A stretch of DNA of 64,000 nucleotides from Paenibacillus macquariensis (GTDB lineage Bacteria; Bacillota; Bacilli; Paenibacillales; Paenibacillaceae): NCBI RefSeq assembly GCF_900156375.1, contig NZ_FTNK01000005.1, positions 124,001 through 188,000 on the forward strand, read 5' to 3'. The translations under genes and the position numbers were made by a program. Under the pieces are notes generated by a model that worked only from the letters and a program-made list of their open reading frames with translations, did not search any database and had not been told where the DNA came from. This document shows, piece by piece, positions 29,502 through 38,696 of this stretch; the stretch's first letter is position 1, and every line of letters begins with the position of its first letter.

Positions 29502-29535
29502 ACAAAGCCTGACGGAATATTCCGTCAGGCTTTGT
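29502..29535. terminator. Bidirectional terminator, perfect 34-bp palindrome
   Basis: ACAAAGCCTGACGG pairs perfectly with its reverse complement across AATATT. It lies between the convergent MCP and GH8 genes and has T-rich ends on both strands, so it probably stops both transcripts. Confidence 0.8.
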
Positions 29536-29549
29536 CAGCTTGTTATCGA

Positions 29550-31820
29550 TTAAGAAGCACCATACACTTCAAAATCAAATAGTGAATATCCGTATGCTGT
29601 GCCTCTTGTTACGCCAAGTACTCTTACATATCTTCCGCTCCTAGGTATTGTGAATGTAATATCATCAATTGCGCCATCGCCGGTTGTTGTTGAATAAGCG
29701 TCTGTCCATGTGGATTTGTCATCGGAAACTTGGATTTTGTAACCCTTAGCATAAGCATCTTCCCAGTTTAATTTTACCCGGTAGACGCTTTGGGTCACAC
29801 TAAGATCCACATAGATCCATTCGTTATTGTTTCCTTCAACACTGGCCCATCTGGTTGTTGAGTTGCCATCAGTCGCTTTGGATGCTTCAAATCCGCTTCC
29901 TTCTACTGAACTAGCTACAGCTGTTTTGCCAAGTGCGAGGTTCGTGCCTGTTGTTGGCGTTGAACTTGTTGTAGCAGTTGCAGTATTACTATTCGCGGAA
30001 AGATTCCCAGCGGCATCAATGGCTTTAACTTTATAGCTATATGCCGTGGATGGTGTTAAGCCTGTATCATTGAACGTGGTACCTGTTGGAGTGCCCACTT
30101 GAGTGCTACCGCGGAATACTTGGTAACCGACAACGCCAACATTATCCGTCGAAGCCGTCCAGTTTAAATTAATTTGGTTGCTTGATATCACTGTTGTAGT
30201 TAGGTTGGAAGGAGCTGTAGGTGCTTGTGTATCTGGTGTTGGAGTTGTAGCTGTTGTTGTAGCAGTTGCAGTATTACTGTTTGCCGAAAGATTCCCAGCG
30301 GCATCAACGGCTTTAACTTTATAACTATATGCCGTGGATGCAGTCAAGCCTGTATCATTGAACGTGGTACCAGTAGGTGTGCCCACTTGAGTGCTACCGC
30401 GGAATACTTGGTAACCGACAACGCCAACATTATCCGTCGAAGCTGTCCAGTTTAAATTAATTTGGTTGCTTGATACAACTGTTGTAGTGAGGTTAGTAGG
30501 AGTTGTAGGTGCTTGTGTATCTGGTGTTGGTGTTCCTCCGTCAGCTGTTGGTATCCACCAATTTCCTGAAATGAAGAGCATGTTAAGCAAGTTGAAGGAA
30601 TCGCTGAAATATCCCTCTTTCTTGTTCTTCATCCAGTCCCAACCAGAATTCACCCATGCTTGATGAGCGCTGTTTGTTGTCGCTGCTGATATAAACGGTG
30701 ATACGAACACGGCTGTAGCATATGATCCTCTTGCTGTACCATTCAATTGATATCCGTCTTTAATGTTGCCTGGAACGCCACTTGTCTTACCTTTAATCCA
30801 TACCGCCATTTTGTTAGCAATATCCCGGCCTCTAGTGTCTCCGTAAAAAGCGTAGTCCATTACAATTCTTAATGGAACCCGGCTTGCATTGTAGTTATAT
30901 TCCTTATCATACGGACCCTCCAAAAAGTCGGGATCAGCCGGTTTAGGGGGATTGTTAACTACAAAGTCAGAAATTAGACCTGTAGTAGATGAGTAAGTTG
31001 TTGAGAATTGGCCGTAAACGGTATACAAGTTATTGATGACATTTAACCATATTGGATCTCCTGTAACTTCGTTAAAAGCTCTTAAATGGGAGAGCATCCA
31101 ATCGGATGGACGAGTGTCAAATGTGTTTTTCCCATCCGAATCATCTGCAAGATTCAGCCTATTATTCGTTGTCACATTGCTTACTTTGATTCCGTTGGTG
31201 ATCATTTTTTTGGCTTCTGCCAAATAGTTAATCGTACCAGACGATCCCCATTGACGATCTGCAAGAATCAAGGAATAAGCGATATCTAAATCACCGTCGG
31301 TAGCTGAGCCAAAATACCCTTGGGCACTGCTGCTATCCGCGACAATCCAGCCCATTAGATTGGCATTGTTCTTACTTTTGAAGGCTCTTGCCGTTTTGAA
31401 TAGGCCATCATAGATTGTTTTTGCATTCGAATCGTAGCCTGCCATCAGAGCTGTGATGACCATTCCATATCCTTGTCCTTCTGAAGTGCCGAGGGCAGTG
31501 TAAGGCTTAGAATCACCAGTACTTTCGCCTTTTACATAATATCCGCCAGGTAAGGAAGATAAGTTGTTTTTTAAATACTTTCCTTTCCAATAGTCATAAT
31601 AACTTGAAACTGCGCTATTCATTGCTGCTTGAGTTACATGATTAGGCTTAATAATGCCTGGATAACTGACTTGCTGAGGAAACGGTTTTAGTTCTCCTGC
31701 AGCGTGAGCTTTCGATTGAAATGGAGCAGGCGCACCCAGTAGTGTCATAAGCATTGTTAGACAGAGAAGAACAAGACCCGTTAATTTCATCATCCTTTTG
31801 TTTGATTTTAAAGTGTACAA
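29550..31820 (-). CDS. Secreted GH8 glycanase with two Fn3 and one F5/8C domain
   Basis: A 756-residue exported enzyme. A signal peptide ends near AHA-A (residue 41). The GH8 catalytic domain (about 45-415) carries the proton donor Glu114 in GTSEGQGYGM and the family signature ATDGDLDIAYSLILADRQW (173-191). Two nearly identical fibronectin type III repeats follow (about 427-522 and 523-618), then a C-terminal F5/8 type C (discoidin-like) carbohydrate-binding domain. GH8 members cleave beta-1,4-glucan, chitosan or lichenan; known Paenibacillus/Bacillus chitosanase-glucanases share this modular layout. The TTG start is backed by AAAGGAGGAG; an internal ATGATG is the alternative. Confidence 0.9.
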   Translation of the reverse strand: MYTLKSNKRMMKLTGLVLLCLTMLMTLLGAPAPFQSKAHAAGELKPFPQQVSYPGIIKPNHVTQAAMNSAVSSYYDYWKGKYLKNNLSSLPGGYYVKGESTGDSKPYTALGTSEGQGYGMVITALMAGYDSNAKTIYDGLFKTARAFKSKNNANLMGWIVADSSSAQGYFGSATDGDLDIAYSLILADRQWGSSGTINYLAEAKKMITNGIKVSNVTTNNRLNLADDSDGKNTFDTRPSDWMLSHLRAFNEVTGDPIWLNVINNLYTVYGQFSTTYSSTTGLISDFVVNNPPKPADPDFLEGPYDKEYNYNASRVPLRIVMDYAFYGDTRGRDIANKMAVWIKGKTSGVPGNIKDGYQLNGTARGSYATAVFVSPFISAATTNSAHQAWVNSGWDWMKNKKEGYFSDSFNLLNMLFISGNWWIPTADGGTPTPDTQAPTTPTNLTTTVVSSNQINLNWTASTDNVGVVGYQVFRGSTQVGTPTGTTFNDTGLTASTAYSYKVKAVDAAGNLSANSNTATATTTATTPTPDTQAPTAPSNLTTTVISSNQINLNWTASTDNVGVVGYQVFRGSTQVGTPTGTTFNDTGLTPSTAYSYKVKAIDAAGNLSANSNTATATTSSTPTTGTNLALGKTAVASSVEGSGFEASKATDGNSTTRWASVEGNNNEWIYVDLSVTQSVYRVKLNWEDAYAKGYKIQVSDDKSTWTDAYSTTTGDGAIDDITFTIPRSGRYVRVLGVTRGTAYGYSLFDFEVYGAS
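29968..30543 (-). repeat. Tandem 288-bp repeat encoding two Fn3 modules
   Basis: Two head-to-tail copies (29968-30255 and 30256-30543) differ at only a few positions, giving 96-residue Fn3 units. High nucleotide identity points to recent duplication or gene conversion. Confidence 0.85.
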
Positions 31821-32169
31821 TTAAAACTCCTCCTTTAAATTATATTCTAACAAACCTCGACGCTATCACGGCCTCCTTTCCATGTAATAGGCATGCATCA
31901 AAATTAAAGCGCTTTAACTTTTGGACAGAATAAATAAACTGTAAGCACTTTAACTTTAGGGTTATATAAAAAGTAATCTAGTAATACTAGAGGGGCATGA
32001 CGTGCCACCACTGGATCAACTAAGTTACTTTTAGCCCTTTACTCTCGAAGGAACGGGTACTTCTCTCTTCATAATGAATTTAACATACAAATTTTGGTTA
32101 TGTCCACATATATTTCATCTTCTTTATAAAAAGGAACATGATTAGTCCTTTTCTTATTTGGCATGTTCA
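31821..32169. other. Intergenic region upstream of the GH8 gene
   Basis: Holds the GH8 ribosome site and the AAAGCGCTTT operator. The remainder is AT-rich with no gene visible on either strand. Confidence 0.5.
31904..31917. promoter_or_regulatory. Palindromic operator upstream of the GH8 gene
   Basis: TTAAAGCGCTTTAA is a perfect 14-bp palindrome about 85 bp before the GH8 start. Its AAAGCGCTTT core is cre-like (12 of 14 to TGNAARCGNWWWCA) and is also typical of LacI-family operators, so carbon catabolite or substrate control is likely. Confidence 0.5.
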
Positions 32170-32218
32170 AAAAAAGGACTGTCCTATAAGCAACGTTCTG
32201 CTTATGAGCAGTCCTTTA
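32170..32218 (-). terminator. Terminator downstream of the BMP gene remnant
   Basis: AAAGGACTG pairs with CAGTCCTTT, with an inner TAAGCA/TGCTTA pairing. Read on the minus strand it is followed by a T-run (TTTTTT). Confidence 0.7.
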
Positions 32219-32295
32219 CACAAGTAAATTTCAAGAAGGGTCGAGCCGGAAATTCACTGAATACTAGTTAACGATAAAATCGGGACCATCGTACT

Positions 32296-32748
32296 TTAAG
32301 GAAATTTCAATTTCTCCATTAATGATTTTTTTGAAAGTTCTAGCATTGTATCCTCAATTTCTTTGGATACAGTAGGAGATAATGCTAAACGAACAGCATC
32401 AGTGTTACTAGCTCCGATTTTTACCACCACTCCTGCTTTCCATTTTCTTTCCGTGAGATCTTTGATAGCGGTATAAACGGTCTGCCCTGCATCGGAAATC
32501 GCGGAACCGATATATACATCAGGTGCATCTGCGTAGTAATCTCGTACATTACCTATTTGATAAGTGCCACTTTCACGGTTAGCTTCAGTAACGCCGATTC
32601 TAGCATTATTAAGCATAGTGAAGATAATATCGGCTCCTGCATTAATTTCAGCTTGCGCTACTTTTTTGGACAAGACAGCATCGTCTTGATTACCGGTAAA
32701 GGTGGTTAAGTAAGTCGCGTTCGGATTCGTATATTTCAAGCCATTCAA
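32296..32748 (-). pseudogene. BMP-family substrate-binding lipoprotein, 3' remnant
   Basis: About 150 residues corresponding to the C-terminal half of a basic-membrane-protein (BMP/Med type) ABC transporter binding protein, the class that binds nucleosides or purines. It shows [35 protein letters not shown] and YIGSAISDAGQTVYTAIKDL, all from the second lobe. The signal peptide, lipobox and first lobe are missing; the frame ends against an opposite-strand MCP fragment. No ribosome site is seen before the first Met. A terminator remains at its 3' side. I judge it non-functional. Confidence 0.8.
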
Positions 32749-33264
32749 ACGAATCTGTTAGCATTGAATGCTGCAATCGAGGCAGCTAGAGCTGGGGAAC
32801 ATGGACGTGGTTTTGCTGTTGTTGCTGATGAGGTCAGAAAACTTGCTGAACAATCCAAACAATCGGCCGACCAAATTGTCACGATAATTCACCAAGTTCA
32901 GATTGATACTGATCTCGCTATTGTTTCGATGGAAAAGGGGAATCAGGAAGTTAGGAATGGGACCTCTGTTATGCAGGAAGCTGGGGAAGCCTTCGCTAAA
33001 ATTATATACTCAGTTCGAAAGGTGGCCGAACAGATTTCAGAAGTTTCTGCCTCCTCTGAAGAGATGTCTGCTAGTACGCAGCAGGTTACAGCATCCCTAT
33101 TCAATATGAAAGACGTCGCCTATTTAGCCTATTCGAATTCGGAGAGTGCGGCTGCAGCATCTGAAGAACAATTAGCAACAATGGAGGAAATATCTTCGGC
33201 GGTAGGTGCTCTATCACAAATGGCTCAAGAGTTGCTTGAGGTTACTCAACGGTTTAAAAACTAG
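32749..33264 (+). pseudogene. Methyl-accepting chemotaxis protein, 3' remnant
   Basis: About 170 residues of an MCP signalling domain, starting abruptly within the conserved hairpin tip ([19 protein letters not shown]) and running to the C-terminus. The sensor, membrane and HAMP parts are absent and there is no ribosome site. It adjoins the truncated BMP gene on the opposite strand, so both lost their 5' ends at one junction near 32.75 kb. The intact MCP 5 kb upstream differs at many positions, so it is not a recent copy. Confidence 0.8.
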
Positions 33265-33325
33265 GCAAATTCCAATCGGATATTATTCTGATTACTATAG
33301 AAGACACACATTAATATGTTCTAAA

Positions 33326-33378
33326 AAGATCGTAAATCACGTAGCCCTCACGGGACAGTGATTTTACGATCTTTTTTT
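33326..33378 (+). terminator. Terminator after the MCP remnant
   Basis: AAGATCGTAAATCAC pairs with GTGATTTTACGATCTT (one bulge) around a GC-rich loop, followed by eight T residues. Confidence 0.85.
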
Positions 33379-33462
33379 TCAATACTTGCATACGCAATTC
33401 CTGAATACTGTTGGGAGCACGCTTTTAGAAATCACCTTAAATAAGGGGTTCATTTACTATAT

Positions 33463-33496
33463 TTGTGAGATATTTGTGAGTGTGAAATGGTACGAT
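33463..33496 (+). promoter_or_regulatory. TTGTGAG direct repeat promoter of the hybrid kinase gene
   Basis: TTGTGAG at 33463 and again at 33474, an 11-bp period, followed exactly 10 bp later by TACGAT, a -10-like hexamer. The repeats occupy the -35 region, as for activators of the OmpR winged-helix type. The same layout lies upstream of the CheY-like gene at 37.9 kb. Confidence 0.65.
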
Positions 33497-33534
33497 TAGA
33501 TAGAATCTAATTTCACTGTAAAAGGACGATACAA

Positions 33535-36500
33535 TTGAAAAGAATAAATTATAGCAAACTGATAGGGATCCTTTTGATCTTTTCGATATCTCTTGGGCTA
33601 TTTATAGGGATTTATTCTCTTATAAAGCCTAGTTCTAACATCTTGATTGCTAAGAACGGTGTGTTGGATTTGGCCCATTGGGACTTTGCTAGTAAAGGGC
33701 TGGCTAACCTGAATGGGGAGTGGGAGTTCTACGAAGATCAATTACTAGAACCATCTGACTTCATTCAAGATTCACCTGTGAAAGTATCCTATTTGAAAGT
33801 CCCAAGTATTTGGATGGGAGAAAAAGTGGGTAAAGAAAGCATGAATAGAAAAGGCTACGGAACGTACCGTTTAAAAGTACTCGTCTCGAATGAAGAACAA
33901 ATCTATGGGTTAAAAATAAATAGCATTCGAATGTCCCATCGATTATTTATCAATGGTCAGCTAGAAGGTGAGATGGGACGACCTGCAGTGGATGAAGAGG
34001 CACACACACCTGGAAATACCCCTTACAGTACGTTTTTTCATACGAATGGCCGTGAAATCGAAATTGTAATTCAAGTTGCGAATTATGTGTATATGACTGG
34101 CGGCATCGTTAATTCGATTCAGTTCGGATTGGACAAGGATATCGGCACATTAAGTGGCATACAACTGGGTATTAATGTTTCAGCTATCATGATTTTTGGC
34201 ATGTTTGGAGCCTATCATCTCAGCTTTTATCTCCTGCGTAGGCGAGAGAAGTCGTATCTTCTTAGTGGACTCTATTTATTAACCCTATTATTGCTCCAAC
34301 TATTTATAGGAGAGAAGATTGGCTTGAGATTATTTCCTAATATTCCGTTTATATTTGCCTATAAGTTGCTCGATTTCAGTATATTTCTTAGTGCAGTTGT
34401 AATCATATTATTTTTTCATTCTATTGATGTGCGTCTTCTATCCAAAAGAAAGATATATCTAGTCATATCACCGATTGTTTTTTTTCTCTTGATTATCATA
34501 GTAGTACCTTATCAAGTACATAGTGTAATGAAACCATTCTTCTTACTGTACTTAGGAATAATTGAACTGTACCTTCTTGGTAGGATGGTTTATTTATACA
34601 ATAGAAATGAGGAAGATTTATCGGATCGTAAAGAAATGATACTCTTCATTGGAGCTATTATTTCGTTAGGTATCTATATGACATTCGGAATTCTATATAC
34701 GGAGAATGCGGTAGATACTGCGCTTGTGGGGACGATGGGGGTCGTTGGATTCATAACATTCATGAATATATTGTTAGCTTTACGTTTCACGAATGCCTAT
34801 GAGAAGACGGAGATTCTATCGCATCAACTCATGATTTCGAATCAGCTTAAGGACGAATTTCTGACTAATACTTCACATGAACTTAAGACTCCGTTACACG
34901 GTATTATGAATATTACTTCTTATTTACTTGATGATGAGGAACACATTTTATCGGTAAATCAGAAACAGAATCTTAGATTGATCAAAGATACATCGATAAA
35001 GTTGTCCATGTTGATTAACGATATCATTGATCTCACACGCTTGAAACATGGCGAGCTACGTTTGTATCCTACTGCTGTAGACCTGAAGATGGTAACTCAA
35101 ATCGTATTCGACGTGCTGGAATTTGAGCTCTTGGGCAAGAATGTGAAGTTGGTGAATCTCGTCGAGTCAGAAATCTGGGTTTTGGCAGACGAGAATCGGT
35201 TGCGTCAGATTCTATATAATCTCATTCAGAATGCCATCAAGCATACGGAAAAAGGGTCGATCAAGGTGATCTCACATGTGGTTGACGATAAAGTGGTCAT
35301 TTCAGTGGAGGATACAGGTTCAGGGATTGCTGAGGATAAACATGAAGAAATCTTTGAGTATTTCGTGCAAGTGAATGAGCCACTACCACAGGATGGATAT
35401 ACAAGTATGGGTGTTGGATTGTACATTAGTCGTAAGTTGGTAGAACAGATGAATGGATATATCCGTGTAGAGTGGTCAGAGGTTGGGATGGGTACGCGGA
35501 TGACCTTTACGCTACCAAGTGCAGTACATACGCAAGTCTATCGAGAAGCAGCTAGTACATCTATGAATCAATCGCTGATCGTGTGCGATGATCCATTAGA
35601 TTTCATCGATCAATATGAGTACACGGTACTGATTGTGGATGATGAAGCTTCTAACATCCGTATTCTACTTAATATTTTGAAAAGACATCACTATAACGTT
35701 ATTACGGCTTTCTCTGCTAATGAAGCATTAGCTAAATTGAAAGAGTATCCTCAAGTGGATCTGGTTATTCTGGACGTCATGATGCCGAGAATTTCAGGAA
35801 TTGAACTGTGTCAGATGTTGCGTGGTCAGTATTCCATTCTCGATCTACCGATCCTGTTTGCAACGAGTAAGGACAGCCCACAGGATATTGCCCTTGGATT
35901 TAGGGCGGGAGCTAACGATTATGTAACAAAGCCATTTGACGCAGAGACCTTGATCGCTAGAGTTCAGACCTTGATTGCTATGAAGACTGCGATTGAAGAG
36001 GCTATTCTCAATGAACTCGCGTTCCATCATGCTCAGATCAAACCCCATTTCTTATATAATGCACTAAGTAGTGTGATCTCCTTTTGTTATACAGATGGAG
36101 ATAAAGCAGCATATTTATTATCGATGCTTAGTCAATATTTGCGTTATATTCTGGATATGGATCGTACGACGCAGTTCGTTCCCCTACATCAGGAGTTGGA
36201 ACTCATTCATGCCTATGTTGAGATCGAAAAGGCTCGGTTTGGAGAAAGATTCGAATTTATTGTTCAGGTAGAGGAAAGTGTTCGTGTGAGGGAGATTCCT
36301 TCATTATGCATCCAACCGTTTGTGGAGAATGCGATTCGTCATGGATTATTTGAAAAAGACGGCTATGGTAAGGTTTCGCTTATGATCGATGAGGGAGACG
36401 AATATATAAAAATATGCATTGAGGATGATGGCGTGGGTATTCCTGATGATTTACTTTATCAAATGATTAAAGGTGATGGTAAAGTTGGAGGGATCGGTAT

Positions 36501-36618
36501 TGAAAACATACGCAAGCGAATGGATGTCATTTCAGGGGCAACATTTACGATAAGTTCAGACTTAGGATTGGGAACCAAAGTGACGATCTATTTACCTGTG
36601 CATCATGATGGGAATTAG
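33535..36618 (+). CDS. Hybrid sensor kinase with two kinase modules (7TMR-HisKA-REC-LytS type)
   Basis: A 1027-residue membrane sensor. Order: membrane anchor (9-31), extracellular jelly-roll domain (about 50-200, NLNGEWEFYEDQ...), seven-helix 7TMR-DISM block (about 205-430), HisKA with His448 in NTSHELKTPLHGIM, HATPase (DTGSGIAED, MGVGLYISRKLV), receiver domain with Asp747 in LVILDVMMPR, then a second, LytS-like kinase with His838 in KPHFLYNALSSVISF and its own HATPase (ENAIRHGLFEKDG, DDGVGIPDD). Two complete kinase modules in one chain is unusual. The TTG start follows AAAAGGA. A response regulator gene follows 73 bp downstream. Confidence 0.9.
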   Translation: MKRINYSKLIGILLIFSISLGLFIGIYSLIKPSSNILIAKNGVLDLAHWDFASKGLANLNGEWEFYEDQLLEPSDFIQDSPVKVSYLKVPSIWMGEKVGKESMNRKGYGTYRLKVLVSNEEQIYGLKINSIRMSHRLFINGQLEGEMGRPAVDEEAHTPGNTPYSTFFHTNGREIEIVIQVANYVYMTGGIVNSIQFGLDKDIGTLSGIQLGINVSAIMIFGMFGAYHLSFYLLRRREKSYLLSGLYLLTLLLLQLFIGEKIGLRLFPNIPFIFAYKLLDFSIFLSAVVIILFFHSIDVRLLSKRKIYLVISPIVFFLLIIIVVPYQVHSVMKPFFLLYLGIIELYLLGRMVYLYNRNEEDLSDRKEMILFIGAIISLGIYMTFGILYTENAVDTALVGTMGVVGFITFMNILLALRFTNAYEKTEILSHQLMISNQLKDEFLTNTSHELKTPLHGIMNITSYLLDDEEHILSVNQKQNLRLIKDTSIKLSMLINDIIDLTRLKHGELRLYPTAVDLKMVTQIVFDVLEFELLGKNVKLVNLVESEIWVLADENRLRQILYNLIQNAIKHTEKGSIKVISHVVDDKVVISVEDTGSGIAEDKHEEIFEYFVQVNEPLPQDGYTSMGVGLYISRKLVEQMNGYIRVEWSEVGMGTRMTFTLPSAVHTQVYREAASTSMNQSLIVCDDPLDFIDQYEYTVLIVDDEASNIRILLNILKRHHYNVITAFSANEALAKLKEYPQVDLVILDVMMPRISGIELCQMLRGQYSILDLPILFATSKDSPQDIALGFRAGANDYVTKPFDAETLIARVQTLIAMKTAIEEAILNELAFHHAQIKPHFLYNALSSVISFCYTDGDKAAYLLSMLSQYLRYILDMDRTTQFVPLHQELELIHAYVEIEKARFGERFEFIVQVEESVRVREIPSLCIQPFVENAIRHGLFEKDGYGKVSLMIDEGDEYIKICIEDDGVGIPDDLLYQMIKGDGKVGGIGIENIRKRMDVISGATFTISSDLGLGTKVTIYLPVHHDGN

Positions 36619-36691
36619 GTGCTTATGTGGAGAGTAGAAGCTCGGATAATATGTAGCTAATACTTATGTAAACTGTATAGGAGTGGTTAAT

Positions 36692-37813
36692 TTGTTTAAT
36701 GTAGTGATTGTGGAGGATGAAAAGCCAATATTGGATCTAATGAAATATGTAATCGGCCAAAATCCGCAATATACCATCTTAGGGGCCTTTAGTAATCCTC
36801 TAGAGGCTTTGGCTTGTTTCCCACAACTAAGGCCGGATGTGGTTTTCCTCGATGTGGAGATGCCCAAGATGAATGGGCTCGAACTGGCACAAAGGATGAA
36901 TGATCTGTGGGATCATACCCATATTATTTTCACTACAGCATACAAGAATTATGCATTGGAAGCTTTCAATGTACAGGCATTTGATTATATATTGAAACCT
37001 GTGACGAAAATGGCCATTGAGCGAGTGACAGAACGACTAATGAAGCAACATCGTTTGGCAATCCCCCCAGAACGGCGAGCACGACATGTTTCAATTCAAT
37101 GTTTCGGAGGATTTGAGGTTCGTAATCTGGATGGCGCACCTGTCCATTGGCCAACACGTAAGACAGAAGAGTTATTTGCGTACTTTCTATGTCATCCGGG
37201 AAAAGAAATCAGTAAGTGGTACTTAGCTGATTTGTTATGGCATGATATGGATGAAGAACGTGCCTCACATAATTTGCATAACACCATGTATCGATTGAAG
37301 AAATTATTGAAGGAACAGGAAATCGACATGGATATTAAGAAAGTAAATGAAGGTTATATGCTGGATGCAAGTAATCATACCTATGATGTACTAGCGTTTG
37401 AGCGATATCTTCATTCCATCTCTGAAGGGGGAAGAGATGCTGCACAAGAGGAGAAATTGGTCTCTCTATATAAGGGGACTTTATTCGACAGGAAAGATTA
37501 TCTGTGGAAAACATCGCATGAGAAGAAATTTAGTAAGCATTTCACTATGCTGATCAATAGTCTAATACAACAGGATTTGGCTAAAGGGGACTGGAAGAAA
37601 GCAGAGCAAAGGTTAGATCAATTTCTGAACATATATCCTTTGGATGAGGAAATGAACCTCTCGCTCTTTAAGATCTATGAGTGTAGTGGAAGACAAGAAC
37701 AAATCAAAAAAATTTATGCTAAGTTTGAGAATGCCTATCTCCTGGACTTGGGTTTGGCTCCTCCACAAGAGATGAGGGATTGGGTATTGAAGACGACAGA
37801 GAGAAGAAGATAG
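36692..37813 (+). CDS. Response regulator with winged-helix and BTAD domains
   Basis: A 373-residue SARP-like regulator. The receiver domain (1-120) has Asp54 in VVFLDVEMPK and FDYILKPV; an OmpR-type winged helix (about 137-210; SIQCFGGFEVRNL..., RKTEELFAYFLCHPG) and a bacterial transcriptional activator domain made of TPR-like helices (about 225-365) follow. GTG at 36683 would also fit, but AGGAG is spaced correctly for the TTG used here. It lies directly after the double-kinase sensor and is its likely output partner. The 11-bp TTGTGAG repeats before the kinase gene and the next gene suit its DNA-binding fold. Confidence 0.85.
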   Translation: MFNVVIVEDEKPILDLMKYVIGQNPQYTILGAFSNPLEALACFPQLRPDVVFLDVEMPKMNGLELAQRMNDLWDHTHIIFTTAYKNYALEAFNVQAFDYILKPVTKMAIERVTERLMKQHRLAIPPERRARHVSIQCFGGFEVRNLDGAPVHWPTRKTEELFAYFLCHPGKEISKWYLADLLWHDMDEERASHNLHNTMYRLKKLLKEQEIDMDIKKVNEGYMLDASNHTYDVLAFERYLHSISEGGRDAAQEEKLVSLYKGTLFDRKDYLWKTSHEKKFSKHFTMLINSLIQQDLAKGDWKKAEQRLDQFLNIYPLDEEMNLSLFKIYECSGRQEQIKKIYAKFENAYLLDLGLAPPQEMRDWVLKTTERRR

Positions 37814-37828
37814 TCTCTCTGTTTTTTT
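37796..37828 (+). terminator. Terminator overlapping the BTAD regulator stop codon
   Basis: ACAGAGAGA pairs with TCTCTCTGT and is followed by seven T residues. Confidence 0.85.
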
Positions 37829-37874
37829 GTGCTTATTTCTACTATAAGATCAATACTCCTCACATCATTTGATC

Positions 37875-37908
37875 TTGTGAGTTATTTGTGAGAACGATTT
37901 GGTAGAAT
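37875..37908 (+). promoter_or_regulatory. TTGTGAG direct repeat promoter of the CheY-like gene
   Basis: TTGTGAG at 37875 and 37886 (11-bp period), then exactly 10 bp to TAGAAT. Sequence and spacing match the element before the hybrid kinase gene, including GG just before the -10 hexamer. Confidence 0.65.
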
Positions 37909-38012
37909 TCCAAAGAATCGACACTAAACAAAGTCGTTGGTTGTTAGACGTAACAATTACTGTGTTTATAGAATTCAAAACAGAGGCTGATATAGAGAGG
38001 ATGATCAAAATA

Positions 38013-38378
38013 ATGAAGGCCAAAATCCTGATTGTTGATGATACCAAGTTTATGAGAGAAGTACTTAGGGACATATTCGTATCCAACGGGTATGAGGTAG
38101 TTGCCGAAGCAGGTGATGGTGAAGAGGCAGTACACTTATTTAAGATACATAAACCTAATTTGGTAACAATGGACATAACAATGCCTGAGATGAATGGGAT
38201 TTCTGCTCTCATCGAAATAAAGAAAATTGATCCTGACGCTATCGTAATCATGTGTTCTGCTATGGCACAGAAGGGATTAGTTCTCGATGCGATTATGGCG
38301 GGTGCGAAAGACTTTATTGTAAAGCCATTCAATAAAGATCGGGTGATTGAGACGATCAACAATGTATTGAGTAGATAA
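38013..38378 (+). CDS. Single-domain response regulator (CheY-like)
   Basis: A 121-residue stand-alone receiver domain: acidic pair in ILIVDDTKFMREVL, phospho-acceptor Asp54 in LVTMDITMPEMNG, switch Ser/Thr region VIMCSAM and Lys in DFIVKPFNKD. The frame is open upstream, but homology begins at MKAKILIVDD; a GAGAGG lies 12 bases before this ATG, so the start is slightly uncertain (an ATG 12 bases upstream is alternative). It may receive phosphate from the hybrid kinase or act on motility; the shared promoter element ties it to the kinase locus. Confidence 0.85.
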   Translation: MKAKILIVDDTKFMREVLRDIFVSNGYEVVAEAGDGEEAVHLFKIHKPNLVTMDITMPEMNGISALIEIKKIDPDAIVIMCSAMAQKGLVLDAIMAGAKDFIVKPFNKDRVIETINNVLSR

Positions 38379-38448
38379 GACACCATTGTGCATGGTTTAA
38401 CAGGATCACTATTACATTACTACAACAGGGTTTTCCATGAAGTAGAAG

Positions 38449-38486
38449 AAATCACTCAACATCATCAATGGGAGTGGTCTTTTTTC
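38449..38486 (+). terminator. Probable terminator after the CheY-like gene
   Basis: AAATCACTC pairs with GGAGTGGT allowing G-U, followed by a T-run. Confidence 0.6.
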
Positions 38487-38567
38487 TTTTCTTTCAAACG
38501 ATAAGATTAAAGTATGTATAAGTATGCGTATTAGTATATTGTCTCATAAGAGTAACAAATATATTTC

Positions 38568-38629
38568 TTGACAGATGATAATGAGAACCATTATCATATT
38601 ACCAGTAGATGCAAATGAAAATCATTATC
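38568..38629 (+). promoter_or_regulatory. Promoter with two Fur boxes, heme uptake operon
   Basis: A TTGACA -35 (38568) and TATCAT -10 (38592) surround GATAATGAGAACCATTATC (38577-38595), which matches 17 of 19 bases of the Fur consensus GATAATGATAATCATTATC. A second match of 16 of 19 lies at 38611-38629. Fur with iron should block this promoter. Confidence 0.85.
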
Positions 38630-38696
38630 ATTACATACTTATCATTTGAAACTATTATATGAGCAACATAATTATACATACTCGGAGGGATAGATT

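Noticed and set aside
32764..33264. A short MCP as an intact gene
   Set aside because: It lacks sensor, membrane and HAMP regions and a ribosome site, and starts mid-motif.
37899..38012. N-terminal extension of the CheY-like protein
   Set aside because: The 38 extra codons cover the promoter element and its -10 hexamer, and receiver homology starts at MKAKILIVDD.
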